From Streptomyces sp. MH60 (GTDB taxonomy: Bacteria > Actinomycetota > Actinomycetes > Streptomycetales > Streptomycetaceae), in NCBI RefSeq assembly GCF_002939385.1, contig NZ_MULI01000062.1, forward strand, positions 1 through 43,871: a DNA stretch of 43,871 nucleotides, written 5' to 3'. Position 1 is the stretch's first letter; every line of letters begins with the position of its first letter. The notes under the pieces are model-generated. The model was given only the letters and a program-made list of their open reading frames with translations, did not search any database and was not told the origin of the DNA. Shown piece after piece: positions 1 through 7,388 of the stretch. Both the position numbers and the translations under genes were made by a program.

Positions 1-100
1 GCCCGCCCGCCCTGCGCCGCCGGCGCGCACCCGTGCGCCCGAGCCCTCCCGGCCCCGGGTGCCGGATCTGCCCCGGGGGTCCGGCGGCGGCACCGGGGGG

Positions 101-145
101 TGCCGTTCGGATCTTGCCGGGGTCGCGGGGTCTGGCAACACGGCA
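101..145 (-). terminator. imperfect stem-loop downstream of the first gene
   Basis: TGCCGT (101-106) can pair with ACGGCA (140-145), and TTGCC (114-118) with GGCAA (134-138), giving an interrupted hairpin about 40 nt beyond the stop codon of the gene ending at 183. There is no U-tract. The rest of 1-182 shows no convincing gene on either strand. Confidence 0.3.
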
Positions 146-182
146 CCGTCGCCCGGAGCCGGCCTGACCCGAACGACGCCCC

Positions 183-725
183 CTAGGGCCGCTGCCGCGG
201 CGGCCGGCCCCACTCCCCCGGCCGGTCGGGCCCGTCCGTGCCCCGGCCGGCGCGGTCCAGGCGCAGCTCCAGCCGCTCGATCGAGGCCCGTACCCCCTCG
301 CCGTAATGTCCGGGGGCGAGGGACTCGGCCGCGGCGCGGGCGCGCCTCAGGTGCAGCCGGGCGGCCTCGCGGTGACCGAGCCGGTCGTAGTCCGCCGCCA
401 CGTTCAGGTGGAGTGAGGGGTAGAGGGCCCGGGCGGCGGGGGTGCCCTCGTGCCGGTCGGCGAGCATGTCCTGCGTCAGTTCCTCGGCGGCCGACAGCGC
501 CCGCAGGTCCCAGGCCAGCTCCTCCTCGGGGTCGTCCTGGGTGTCGGCCAGGTAGTGGGCCAGCGTGCAGCGGTGCAGGGCGTCACCGCGCTCGCCGATC
601 TCCGCCCACAGGCCGAGGAAGCGGTGCCGGGCCTCCTCGCGGTCGCCCGCGTGGTGCAGCATGGCGACCTGGCCGATCCGCGTCAGCACGGCATCCGGCG
701 CCGCCTGCTCCTGTCCCTTCGCCAC
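183..725 (-). CDS. hypothetical TPR-like helical protein
   Basis: This encodes a 180-residue soluble protein with no signal peptide or membrane segment. It is rich in Ala, Leu, Arg and Glu and reads as successive amphipathic helices, with phrases such as LHLNVAADYDRLGHREAARLHLRRA (shortened: ADYDRLGHREAARLH) that look like tetratricopeptide units around residues 100-140. The C-terminal 20 residues are Gly/Pro/Arg-rich and disordered. The GTG start at 725 is chosen because GGAGG lies 5 nt upstream. It sits 84 nt downstream of ung on the same strand, so the two may be co-transcribed, although a TAGCGT box lies in the gap. The TPR call is by eye; the function is unknown. Confidence 0.7.
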   Translation of the reverse strand: MAKGQEQAAPDAVLTRIGQVAMLHHAGDREEARHRFLGLWAEIGERGDALHRCTLAHYLADTQDDPEEELAWDLRALSAAEELTQDMLADRHEGTPAARALYPSLHLNVAADYDRLGHREAARLHLRRARAAAESLAPGHYGEGVRASIERLELRLDRAGRGTDGPDRPGEWGRPPRQRP

Positions 726-809
726 CGCGTCCTCCGTGCCCTCGTCGGCTGTCCCGACGACGCTAACCGCACGCGTCCGCTTTGCCCGACAGGCGGCACC
801 GGGCCCGGC

Positions 810-1493
810 TCACCCCAGGTTGGGGATCGTCCAGTCGATCGGCTCGTGGCCCTGCCCGGCGACCGCCTCGTTGATCTGTGTGAAGGGGCGGGAGCCGAAG
901 AACTTCTTCGCGGACAGCGGGGAGGGGTGCGCCCCCTTGACCACGACGTGCCGCGTCTCGTCGATCAGCGGCAGCTTCTTCTGCGCGTAGTTGCCCCACA
1001 GCACGAACACCGCCGGATCGGTGCGGTCGGCCACCGCGCGGATCACGGCGTCGGTGAACAGCTCCCAGCCGCGGGACTTGTGCGAGTTCGCCTCACCGGC
1101 CCGGACCGTGAGCACCGCGTTGAGCAGCAGGACGCCCTGCTTCGCCCACGGCATCAGATAGCCGTTGTCCGGGATCGGGGTGTCCAGCTCCGCGTGCATC
1201 TCCTTGTAGATGTTGCGCAGGGACGGCGGGACCTTCACGCCCGGCCGGACCGAGAAGCACAGCCCGTGCCCCTGGCCCTCGCCGTGGTACGGGTCCTGGC
1301 CGAGGACCAGCACCTTCACCCGGTCGAACGGCGTGGCCTCCAGCGCGGCGAAGACCTCCTCGCGCGGCGGGTAGACGGGGCCGTTCGCCCGCTCCTCCTC
1401 GACGAACTCCACCAGCTCCTTGAAATAGGGCTGTTGCAGCTCGCCGCCCAGCACCTCGCGCCAGGACTCGGGCAGCATGGCGATGTCGGTCAC
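810..1493 (-). CDS. ung: uracil-DNA glycosylase, family 1
   Basis: This enzyme removes uracil from DNA and so starts base-excision repair of deaminated cytosine. The 227-residue product is full length for the family. It shows the catalytic water-activating motif GQDPYHG (65-71, Asp67), the LLLN segment (122-125) and the HPSP loop (189-192) that carries the catalytic histidine. The frame stays open to an ATG at 1526, but the GTG at 1493 is preferred: AAGGAAG lies 5 nt before it and family proteins begin near TDIAMLPESW. It is followed at 84 nt by the helical-repeat gene and preceded by the binding-protein gene, all leftward. The assignment is secure from the motifs. Confidence 0.96.
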   Translation of the reverse strand: MTDIAMLPESWREVLGGELQQPYFKELVEFVEEERANGPVYPPREEVFAALEATPFDRVKVLVLGQDPYHGEGQGHGLCFSVRPGVKVPPSLRNIYKEMHAELDTPIPDNGYLMPWAKQGVLLLNAVLTVRAGEANSHKSRGWELFTDAVIRAVADRTDPAVFVLWGNYAQKKLPLIDETRHVVVKGAHPSPLSAKKFFGSRPFTQINEAVAGQGHEPIDWTIPNLG

Positions 1494-1566
1494 GTCAACT
1501 TCCTTACGCTGTGCGGTCGCTTCCACTGCTCACGAACCTACCGCCGACCACTGACAACGGGAGCGC

Positions 1567-3153
1567 CTACCAGCTCGTCTTCCGTTCGAGCTGCCACATC
1601 ATCATGATCGTCGACGGGTCCAGGGCCTGCTCCGCGCCCGAGATGTCCGTGCTGGCGGCCACGTACTGCTTGCCCTGCCACAGCGGCAGCAGCCGCGCGT
1701 CGTTCACCATGATCTGCTGCGCCTGCTCGAACTCCCGCTCCACGTTGGCGCGGTCGCTCTCCCGGCGTGAGCGCGGCAGCAGCTCGCCGGTGATCTCCGG
1801 GGTGAGGTAGGGCGTGCCGAGCGCGTTCTGCTTGCCGACGAAGGGGGCGATGAAGTTCTCGGCGTCCGGGAAGTCCGGGGACCAGCCGCGTCCGAAGACC
1901 GGGTACTCGCCCTTCTGGTAGCCGGCTACGTACGTCTTCCAGGGGCGGCTCTTGAGGGTGACCTTGAACAGGCCGGAGGCGTCGAGCTGCCGCTTGATCT
2001 CCTCGAACTCCTCGGCCGTCTCGGAGCCGTAGCGGTCGGTGGTGTACCAGAGGGTGAGCGGGACCGGGTCGGTGATGCCGGCGCCCTCCAGGATCTTGCG
2101 GGCCTTGGGGACGCTGGGGTCGCCGTAGTCGTCGAAGAAGCCCGTGGTGTGACCGGTCAGGCCCTTGGGGACCATCGAGTACAGCGGGTCGACGGTGTCC
2201 TGGTAGATCCTGTGGGCGATCACCGTCCGGTCGATCACCTGGGCGACGGCCTGGCGCACCTCCTTGCGTCCCGCCCACGGGTCCTCGGGGTTGAAGACGA
2301 GGTAGCTGATCTCCGTACCGCTGCCCTCGACCAGCTGGAGGTTCTCCTCCTTGCCCTCCTTGCCCTGGAGCGTGACGACGTCGTCGGCGGCGAGGCCGCG
2401 GTACGTCACCTGGATGTCTCCGTCGCGCAGCGCCTTCACCATGCCGGCGGAGTCCTTGAAGTAGCGGATGGTCACCGCCTTGTTGTGCCGTTCGGCGAAG
2501 CCCTCGTAGCGGTCGTTGCGCACCAGTTCGGCCCGTTCGCCGTCCTCGTACGTCTGGAGGGTGTACGGGCCGGAGCCCACGACGCCGTTGCCTTCGTGCA
2601 GGGCGTCCGCGGGGTAGTCGCCGGGGTCGACGATCGACATGGCGGGCGTGGCGAGCACGAACGGGAAGGTGGCGTCGGGCTTGTTGAGGTGGAAGACCAC
2701 CTCGCGCTCGCTCGGCGCCTGGACCCGTTCGAGGCTGCCGAGCAGGCCGGCCGGACCACCGTTGACGTTGATGTCCTTGATCCGGTCGATCGAGTACTTG
2801 ACGGCCCGGGCGTCGAGGCGGTCGCCGTTGGAGAAGGTCAGGCCCTCGCGCAGCTCGCAGCGGTAGACCTGGTTCGTGCTGTCGGTGAACGAGCACTGCT
2901 CGGCGGCGTCGGGCTGGGGTGCGGTGGCCCCGCTGGGGTAACTGAGGAGCGTCTGGTAGATGTTCCGGAACAGTTCCCAGGAGCCGTCCCAGGACGCGGC
3001 CGGATCGAGCGTGCTGGGAGCGCTGGTGGTCCCGACGACGATCGGCTCCTCGTCCTCCGAACTGTCGGACGACAGGATGCCGCATCCGGTGACCAGTGAC
3101 GATATGGACACGATGGCCGCGACCCGCCGCAGGCCTCGCTTCCGGTTGAACAC
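1567..3153 (-). CDS. ABC transporter substrate-binding lipoprotein, peptide/nickel family (SBP family 5)
   Basis: This is a membrane-anchored extracellular receptor of about 528 residues. A basic N terminus and hydrophobic stretch lead to a lipobox with V-T-G-Cys24, followed by an acidic Ser/Asp/Glu linker. The mature part has the family-5 layout: TLDPAASWDG near the start, CELREGLTFSNGDRLDA, then YFKDSAGMVKALRDGDIQ and a hinge-like FGRGWSPDFPDAENF segment. Peptides or similar solutes are the usual ligands. GTG 3153 has GGAG 7 nt upstream; GTG 3159 is an alternative but is too close. A possible -10, TATGGT, lies at 3192-3197. No permease or ATPase gene adjoins it, so it is an orphan receptor. 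Confidence 0.9.
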   Translation of the reverse strand: MFNRKRGLRRVAAIVSISSLVTGCGILSSDSSEDEEPIVVGTTSAPSTLDPAASWDGSWELFRNIYQTLLSYPSGATAPQPDAAEQCSFTDSTNQVYRCELREGLTFSNGDRLDARAVKYSIDRIKDINVNGGPAGLLGSLERVQAPSEREVVFHLNKPDATFPFVLATPAMSIVDPGDYPADALHEGNGVVGSGPYTLQTYEDGERAELVRNDRYEGFAERHNKAVTIRYFKDSAGMVKALRDGDIQVTYRGLAADDVVTLQGKEGKEENLQLVEGSGTEISYLVFNPEDPWAGRKEVRQAVAQVIDRTVIAHRIYQDTVDPLYSMVPKGLTGHTTGFFDDYGDPSVPKARKILEGAGITDPVPLTLWYTTDRYGSETAEEFEEIKRQLDASGLFKVTLKSRPWKTYVAGYQKGEYPVFGRGWSPDFPDAENFIAPFVGKQNALGTPYLTPEITGELLPRSRRESDRANVEREFEQAQQIMVNDARLLPLWQGKQYVAASTDISGAEQALDPSTIMMMWQLERKTSW

Positions 3154-3290
3154 GCGCACGCTCCTCGATCCGCCGTACCAAGGGTCGGCAGACCATACCG
3201 CAGCGCCAGGCCCCCTGAACCCCCTTCTGAACAGGGGTTTTGATCATTTGAGGATGACTACGTTGTCATCGTGCACGGGGCTCCGATACG

Positions 3291-3330
3291 CGGACACGGG
3301 CGCCGTTCGCGTCGACGGCGCCCGTGTCCG
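3291..3330 (-). terminator. strong hairpin after the SDR operon
   Basis: CGGACACGGGCGCCGT (3291-3306) and ACGGCGCCCGTGTCCG (3315-3330) form a perfect 16-bp stem with an 8-nt loop. It lies 33 nt beyond the stop of the dehydrogenase gene ending at 3363. There is no U-tract, as is common for Streptomyces terminators. Confidence 0.75.
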
Positions 3331-3362
3331 GGATCGATCCAGAGGGGTCCTCGTGGGCGAGA

Positions 3363-4124
3363 TCAGGCCACGCCGGCGTTGAGGAAGATGCCGCCGTCGA
3401 CGACGAGCGTCTGACCGGTGACCCAGTCGGACTGCTCCGAGGTGAGGAACGCGGCGGCGCCGCCGATGTCGGACGGCACGCCGAGCCGGCCCAGCGGGTA
3501 GCCCGCGGCGGCCTCCTCCTCGCGGCCCTCGTACAGGGCGGCGGCGAACTTGGTCTTCACGACCGCCGGGGCGATCGCGTTGACCCGCACCTTGGGCGCG
3601 AACTCGTGCGCCAGCTGCGCGGTGAGGTTGATCAGCGCGGCCTTGCTGACGCCGTACGCGGCGATGAACGGCGAGGGCGAGAGGCCCGCGACGGAGGCGA
3701 TGTTGACGATCGCGCCGCCGTTGTCCTTCTGCCAGGCGTGCCAGGTGCGCTGGGCGAAGCCGAGCGCCGAGATCACGTTGGTCTCGAAGACCTTGCGCGC
3801 CACGTTCAGGTCGAGGTCGGCGATCGGGCCGAACACCGGGTTGGTACCGGCGTTGTTGACCAGGAAGTCGACGCGGCCGAAGGCCTCCATCACGCGCTCG
3901 ACGGCGACGGCCTGGTGGGCCTCGTCGTGCGCCTTTCCGGCGACGCCGATGACCCGGTCGGAGCCGAGCCGGTCGACGGCCTCCTTCAGCGCGTCCTCGT
4001 TGCGGCCGGTGATGCAGACCCGGTCGCCGCGCGCGACGAGCGCCTCGGCGACGCCGTAGCCGATGCCGCGGCTGGCGCCGGTGACGAGCGCGACCTTGCC
4101 GGAGAGGGCGGGGAGTTCAGTCAT
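3363..4124 (-). CDS. short-chain dehydrogenase/reductase (FabG-like)
   Basis: This is a classical SDR of 253 residues, an NAD(P)H-dependent oxidoreductase with a Rossmann fold. It has the cofactor motif TGASRGIG (15-22), NNAG (90-93), Asn116, and the catalytic Ser144-Tyr157-x3-Lys161. The C-terminal GQTLVVDGG segment is typical of the 3-oxoacyl-ACP-reductase branch, but the exact substrate cannot be read from sequence. The ATG at 4124 has AGGGA 8 nt upstream. It lies 43 nt downstream of a second SDR in the same direction, so the two form an operon. A 12-bp segment holding the ribosome binding site is duplicated just upstream (4127-4138 and 4143-4154). Confidence 0.93.
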   Translation of the reverse strand: MTELPALSGKVALVTGASRGIGYGVAEALVARGDRVCITGRNEDALKEAVDRLGSDRVIGVAGKAHDEAHQAVAVERVMEAFGRVDFLVNNAGTNPVFGPIADLDLNVARKVFETNVISALGFAQRTWHAWQKDNGGAIVNIASVAGLSPSPFIAAYGVSKAALINLTAQLAHEFAPKVRVNAIAPAVVKTKFAAALYEGREEEAAAGYPLGRLGVPSDIGGAAAFLTSEQSDWVTGQTLVVDGGIFLNAGVA

Positions 4125-4167
4125 GTCAGTGGTCCCTAATCCCAGTGTTCCCTAGTCTCCGCGCGCC

Positions 4168-4929
4168 CTAGTCGAGCGGTCCGCCGGCCACGTACAGCAC
4201 CTGGCCGGAGACGAAGCCGGCGGCCTCGCCGGTGAAGAAGGCGATGGCGTTGGCGATGTCCTCGGGCTCGCCCACGCGCGCGACCGGGATCTGGGTGGCG
4301 GCGGCGGCCTTGAAGTCGTCGAAGCCCATGCCGACTCGGTCGGCGGTGGCCTTGGTCATCTCGGTGGCGATGAAGCCGGGGGCGACGGCGTTGGCGGTGA
4401 CGCCGAACTTGCCCAGTTCCTTGGCGAGGGTCTTGGTGAAGCCCTGGAGACCGGCCTTGGCGGCGGAGTAGTTGACCTGGCCGCGGTTGCCGAGGGCGGA
4501 GGAGGAGGACAGGTTGACGATGCGCCCGAACTTGGCGTCCACCATGTGCTTCTGGCAGGCCTTCGACATCAGGAAGGCACCGCGCAGGTGCACGTTCATG
4601 ACGGTGTCCCAGTCGGAGACGCTCATCTTGAACAGCAGGTTGTCGCGCAGCACGCCCGCGTTGTTGACGAGGATGGTCGGGGCGCCCAGCTCCTCGGCGA
4701 TCCGCGCGACGGCCGCCTCGACCTGCGCCTCGTCGGAGACGTCGCAGCCGACCGCGATCGCCCTGCCGCCGGCCGCGGTGATCTTCTCCACGGTGTCCTT
4801 GCAGGCGGCCTCGTCGAGGTCGATGACGGCGACGGCACGGCCCTCGGCGGCCAGTCGTACGGCGGTGGCGGCACCGATGCCGCGCGCGGCTCCGGTGACT
4901 ACGGCGACCCGCTGCTCAGTGGTGGACAT
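4168..4929 (-). CDS. fabG: 3-oxoacyl-ACP reductase-type SDR
   Basis: This is a 253-residue classical SDR, closer to FabG than its neighbour. It has TGAARGIG (13-19 region), NNAG (89-92), Asn112, a Ser run at 141-144, and Tyr154-x3-Lys158. It probably reduces 3-oxoacyl thioesters with NADPH in fatty-acid or related metabolism; Streptomyces carry several such paralogues, so the essential housekeeping copy may lie elsewhere. The open frame extends to 5034, but ATG 4929 is chosen because GAGGAG lies about 7 nt upstream and the family N terminus begins there. It is the first gene of a two-gene operon driven by a TTGACA/TAGCGT promoter at 5016-5044. Confidence 0.92.
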   Translation of the reverse strand: MSTTEQRVAVVTGAARGIGAATAVRLAAEGRAVAVIDLDEAACKDTVEKITAAGGRAIAVGCDVSDEAQVEAAVARIAEELGAPTILVNNAGVLRDNLLFKMSVSDWDTVMNVHLRGAFLMSKACQKHMVDAKFGRIVNLSSSSALGNRGQVNYSAAKAGLQGFTKTLAKELGKFGVTANAVAPGFIATEMTKATADRVGMGFDDFKAAAATQIPVARVGEPEDIANAIAFFTGEAAGFVSGQVLYVAGGPLD

Positions 4930-4983
4930 TCGCTGCTTCTCCTCGTCCTGGGGATGCGGCCCGTGCGGAGCGTGCGCCCTGGG

Positions 4984-4997
4984 TGAGCGACCGCTTA
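4984..4997. promoter_or_regulatory. near-palindrome in the SDR operon leader
   Basis: TGAGC-GACC-GCTTA is palindromic except for one position. It lies about 12-25 nt downstream of the predicted start point of the SDR operon, a usual place for a TetR-type repressor site. The regulator is not encoded nearby; this is inference. Confidence 0.3.
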
Positions 4998-5015
4998 GTA
5001 CCTTCCGCAGACGTG

Positions 5016-5044
5016 ACGCTAGAAGCCCTGGCACCCGGTGTCAA
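5016..5044 (-). promoter_or_regulatory. promoter of the two-gene SDR operon
   Basis: On the minus strand TTGACA (5044-5039) and TAGCGT (5021-5016) are separated by 17 nt. This is a near-consensus housekeeping-sigma promoter that would start transcription near 5009, about 80 nt before the ATG at 4929. Confidence 0.65.
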
Positions 5045-5064
5045 CGGGACACCGGCCCGGTGTG
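5035..5064. promoter_or_regulatory. inverted and direct repeats over the SDR promoter
   Basis: CCGGTGTC (5035-5042) and GACACCGG (5048-5055) form a perfect inverted repeat with a 5-nt spacer. A third half-site, CCGGTGT, follows at 5058-5064. The repeat overlaps the -35 box of the leftward promoter, so it could be an operator. No cognate regulator is evident. Confidence 0.4.
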
Positions 5065-5194
5065 ATCCATTACCTGGCCTTCCCGGTGCGCCGGGCCGCC
5101 CCGGTCGCCCGAACGGCCCAGCGCTGCGGGCCGCCCGGCCGCCGGGCCCCTAGCGTCGAAGCGCGAGCCACTCGTGGCCGGAAAGGAGGCGTCC

Positions 5195-5944
5195 ATGCGC
5201 CGTCGCACCGGTGCAGCAGGCATAGCCGTCGCGATCGCCGCGATCGTGCCGCTGGCCAGCCCCGCACCCGCCCAGGACCTCAACTCGAACCTGGAGCCGG
5301 ACTGCCGGAGCTTCACCTACCAGGAAGCGGTACCGATCGGGCTGGACGAGGATCCGGGCCTCCCGGACCCGTCGTGCCCCGAGGGAATGTACGAAGCCCC
5401 GTCCGACGAGGCCCCGCTGGAGGAGGGCCTGCTCGACGACGGCCGACTCGACGGGGGCGGAGTCGACGACGGGCGACTCGACGGTGCGCTGCCCGACGGA
5501 AGCGGAGCGGGCCAGGCCCGGCCGGACGGGAACGGCTCCGGCGGGGGCGGACTCGGCCAGGACCGGCCGGACGAGGGCCGGATCGACCAGGACCGGCCCG
5601 GGCAGTCGCACGCTGCCGGCCAGGGTCCCTTCGACCAGGGCGGGATCCGCGAGGTCCGGGAGGACGACGGCGCGGGCGGCGCGGCGCGGGGAGACCGGGA
5701 CCAGCTCCCGACGATCTCCGCCACCTCCGTACCCCGTCCGGCCACCACGGTGCCGGCCCCGGCCGTGACCGCACCGGCGCCCGTGACCTCCCCCGCCGTG
5801 ACGCCGACGCTCGGCACACAGGGCGGCCTGGGCGGCGCCTCGGGCACCGGACCCAGCGACTGGGACATCGGCATCGGCCTGAGCTTCGTCACCGGCGCCG
5901 CGCTCGCGGCGGGTTACGTGATCAGACGCCGCCGACGCGCCTGA
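5195..5944 (+). CDS. secreted, C-terminally membrane-anchored Asp/Gly-rich protein
   Basis: This encodes 249 residues of unknown function. A Sec-type signal peptide (MRRR, a hydrophobic stretch, then APAQ at about residue 27) is followed by a short segment with two Cys (PDCRSFTYQE and DPSCPEGMYE). A long acidic Gly/Asp/Arg-rich region (about 70-160) contains DDGRLDG units, then comes a Pro/Thr/Ala-rich stalk. The protein ends with one transmembrane helix and the tail RRRRRA. No LPxTG motif is visible, so sortase anchoring is unsupported. ATG 5195 has AAGGAGG 6 nt upstream; GTG 5174 is in frame but lacks a site. A possible -10, TAGCGT, lies at 5151-5156. It is divergent from the SDR operon. 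Confidence 0.8.
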   Translation: MRRRTGAAGIAVAIAAIVPLASPAPAQDLNSNLEPDCRSFTYQEAVPIGLDEDPGLPDPSCPEGMYEAPSDEAPLEEGLLDDGRLDGGGVDDGRLDGALPDGSGAGQARPDGNGSGGGGLGQDRPDEGRIDQDRPGQSHAAGQGPFDQGGIREVREDDGAGGAARGDRDQLPTISATSVPRPATTVPAPAVTAPAPVTSPAVTPTLGTQGGLGGASGTGPSDWDIGIGLSFVTGAALAAGYVIRRRRRA

Positions 5945-5993
5945 GACACGCCCCCGGGCCGCACGTGCCGGACCGTCCGGGCGGGCCCCGCCC

Positions 5994-6377
5994 CTACCGC
6001 ACCAGCAGGTCGAGGAGCCGTTCCGTCTCGGCCGCCGGATCGGCCGTGAGGCCGGTGTGGACGGGGCCCGGCTGGACGATGGTCGACCGGGGCGCGATCA
6101 GCCAGCGGAACCGGCGGCCGGGATCGTCCTCGGCCGCCTGGCCCGCCGCGTCCCCTCCGGCGCACACGCCCTCCACGGCGCGCAGCGCCGCGCGCACCCC
6201 GGGCAGGTCCACCCGCGGGTCGAGGGCCAGCAGCCGTCCCTCGTCGAGGGCGGTGCGGGCACCGACGTAGGACCTGGCGCGGCAGTAGACGAGCACGCCG
6301 GCGTTGACGCACTCCCCGCGCTCGACGCGCGGCACCACGCGCAGCAGCGCGTACTCGAAGACGTGGCGGTCGCTCAC
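5994..6377 (-). CDS. DUF3037 family protein
   Basis: This is a 127-residue protein matching DUF3037: YALLRVVPRVERGECVNAGV at the start, CRARSYVGARTALDEGRLLAL in the middle, and an RFRWLIAPRSTIVQPGPVHTG-type core (shortened: RWLIAPRSTIVQPGPVHTG). Such proteins are typically encoded beside HipA-like kinase genes; their role is unknown. GTG 6377 is chosen because AAGGGGG lies about 6 nt upstream and because the GTG overlaps the stop codon of the kinase gene in a GTGA, implying translational coupling. The open frame continues upstream inside the kinase gene, but that part is a shadow. Confidence 0.88.
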   Translation of the reverse strand: MSDRHVFEYALLRVVPRVERGECVNAGVLVYCRARSYVGARTALDEGRLLALDPRVDLPGVRAALRAVEGVCAGGDAAGQAAEDDPGRRFRWLIAPRSTIVQPGPVHTGLTADPAAETERLLDLLVR

Positions 6378-7129
6378 CGCACCCCCTTGACGCGTTCGTG
6401 GATCGTGGCGGCCCGCGCGAGCAGGGGTCCGGCGTAGGCCCTGCGGAGGTCGTCGGGTGTGGCGAAGCCGGGTTCGTCCCGCAGCCAGACGTCCGGGATC
6501 TCGGCGGTGACCTCGGCCAGCAGCTCCTCGGTGACCAGCGGCGCGAGTGCGGCGGCGGCCGCGCGGACGTCCGGCGCGAAGCGCGCGAGGGCGTGGTCGG
6601 CGGCGTCGTAGGGGCGGGCGGCGGAGGTCTCGGCGCCGGGCCAGTTGTGGTGCCAGATCATGGTGGCGCCGTGGTCGATGAGCCACGTCTCGCCGCGCAG
6701 GCACAGCAGGTTGGGGTTGCGCCAGGAGCGGTCGACGTTGTTGACCAGCGCGTCGAACCAGACGATCCGCCCGGCCTCCTCGGCGCTCACCTCGAAGGCG
6801 AGCGGGTCGAAGCCGAGCGCGCCGGAGAGGAAGTCCATGCCGAGGTTGGTGCCGCCGCTGGACTTGAGCAGCTCCTGCACCTGCTGGTCGGGTTCGCCGA
6901 GCCCGAGCACCGGGTCGAGGTCGACGGTCACCAGCCGCGGCACCCGGAAACCCAGCCGGCGGGCCAGCTCGCCGCAGACCACCTCGGCGACGAGCGTCTT
7001 GCGGCCCTGGCCCGCGCCGGTGAACTTCAGGACGTAGGTCCCGAGGTCGTCGGCCTCGACGAGTCCCGGCAGCGAGCCGCCCTCACGCAGCGGCGTGATG
7101 TAGCGGGTCGCGAGGACCTCTCTCAACAC
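6374..7129 (-). CDS. HipA-like kinase family protein (HipA_2 type)
   Basis: This is a 251-residue soluble protein with kinase landmarks of the HipA superfamily: Lys35 in YVLKF, the catalytic-loop-like NNVDRSWRNPN (Asp133, Asn138) and IDHG (Asp152) in the position of the DFG-type metal motif. It is much shorter than E. coli HipA (about 440 residues) and has no HipB-like antitoxin gene beside it. Its partner is the DUF3037 gene, overlapping by 4 nt. The start is uncertain: GTG 7129 or TTG 7126, with no good Shine-Dalgarno sequence. Whether it phosphorylates a protein, and which, cannot be read here. Toxin activity should not be assumed. Confidence 0.85.
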   Translation of the reverse strand: MLREVLATRYITPLREGGSLPGLVEADDLGTYVLKFTGAGQGRKTLVAEVVCGELARRLGFRVPRLVTVDLDPVLGLGEPDQQVQELLKSSGGTNLGMDFLSGALGFDPLAFEVSAEEAGRIVWFDALVNNVDRSWRNPNLLCLRGETWLIDHGATMIWHHNWPGAETSAARPYDAADHALARFAPDVRAAAAALAPLVTEELLAEVTAEIPDVWLRDEPGFATPDDLRRAYAGPLLARAATIHERVKGVR

Positions 7130-7371
7130 TTGTGCGGGCCACCCGTCTCTTCAGCCTTGCCCGTTCCCGCGGGGAGACTTCCCCCGGGCATGGGGTGAGC
7201 ATAGTGACCGCGGGTGACCGTCGGCGAGACGGGCCCGGCCCGATCCCTCCGGGACGCTCTTCCCACGTATCCGCAGCGCCCGTGCCCGGATGTGCTCCTG
7301 GCCGTCGCGGTCCCCGGGTTGCCGACCTCGGCCGGCCACGCCTCCGCGCAGGTCCGGGGGACCGTCCGTGC

Positions 7372-7388
7372 CGCGGGCTCAGCCCGCG
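7372..7388 (-). terminator. short hairpin over the pepP stop codon
   Basis: CGCGGGCT and AGCCCGCG flank one base, giving an 8-bp perfect palindrome that includes the stop codon of the peptidase gene. It may help end transcription, though the loop is very tight. The remaining 7130-7371 shows no gene. Confidence 0.3.

Noticed and set aside
5433..5600. CRISPR-like repeat array
   Set aside because: The 30-bp period lies inside a coding frame, equals ten codons and lacks repeat-spacer structure.
6374..7129. toxin-antitoxin call for the HipA-like gene
   Set aside because: No HipB-like HTH gene is adjacent and the protein is of the short HipA_2 type; a toxin label would be unsupported.
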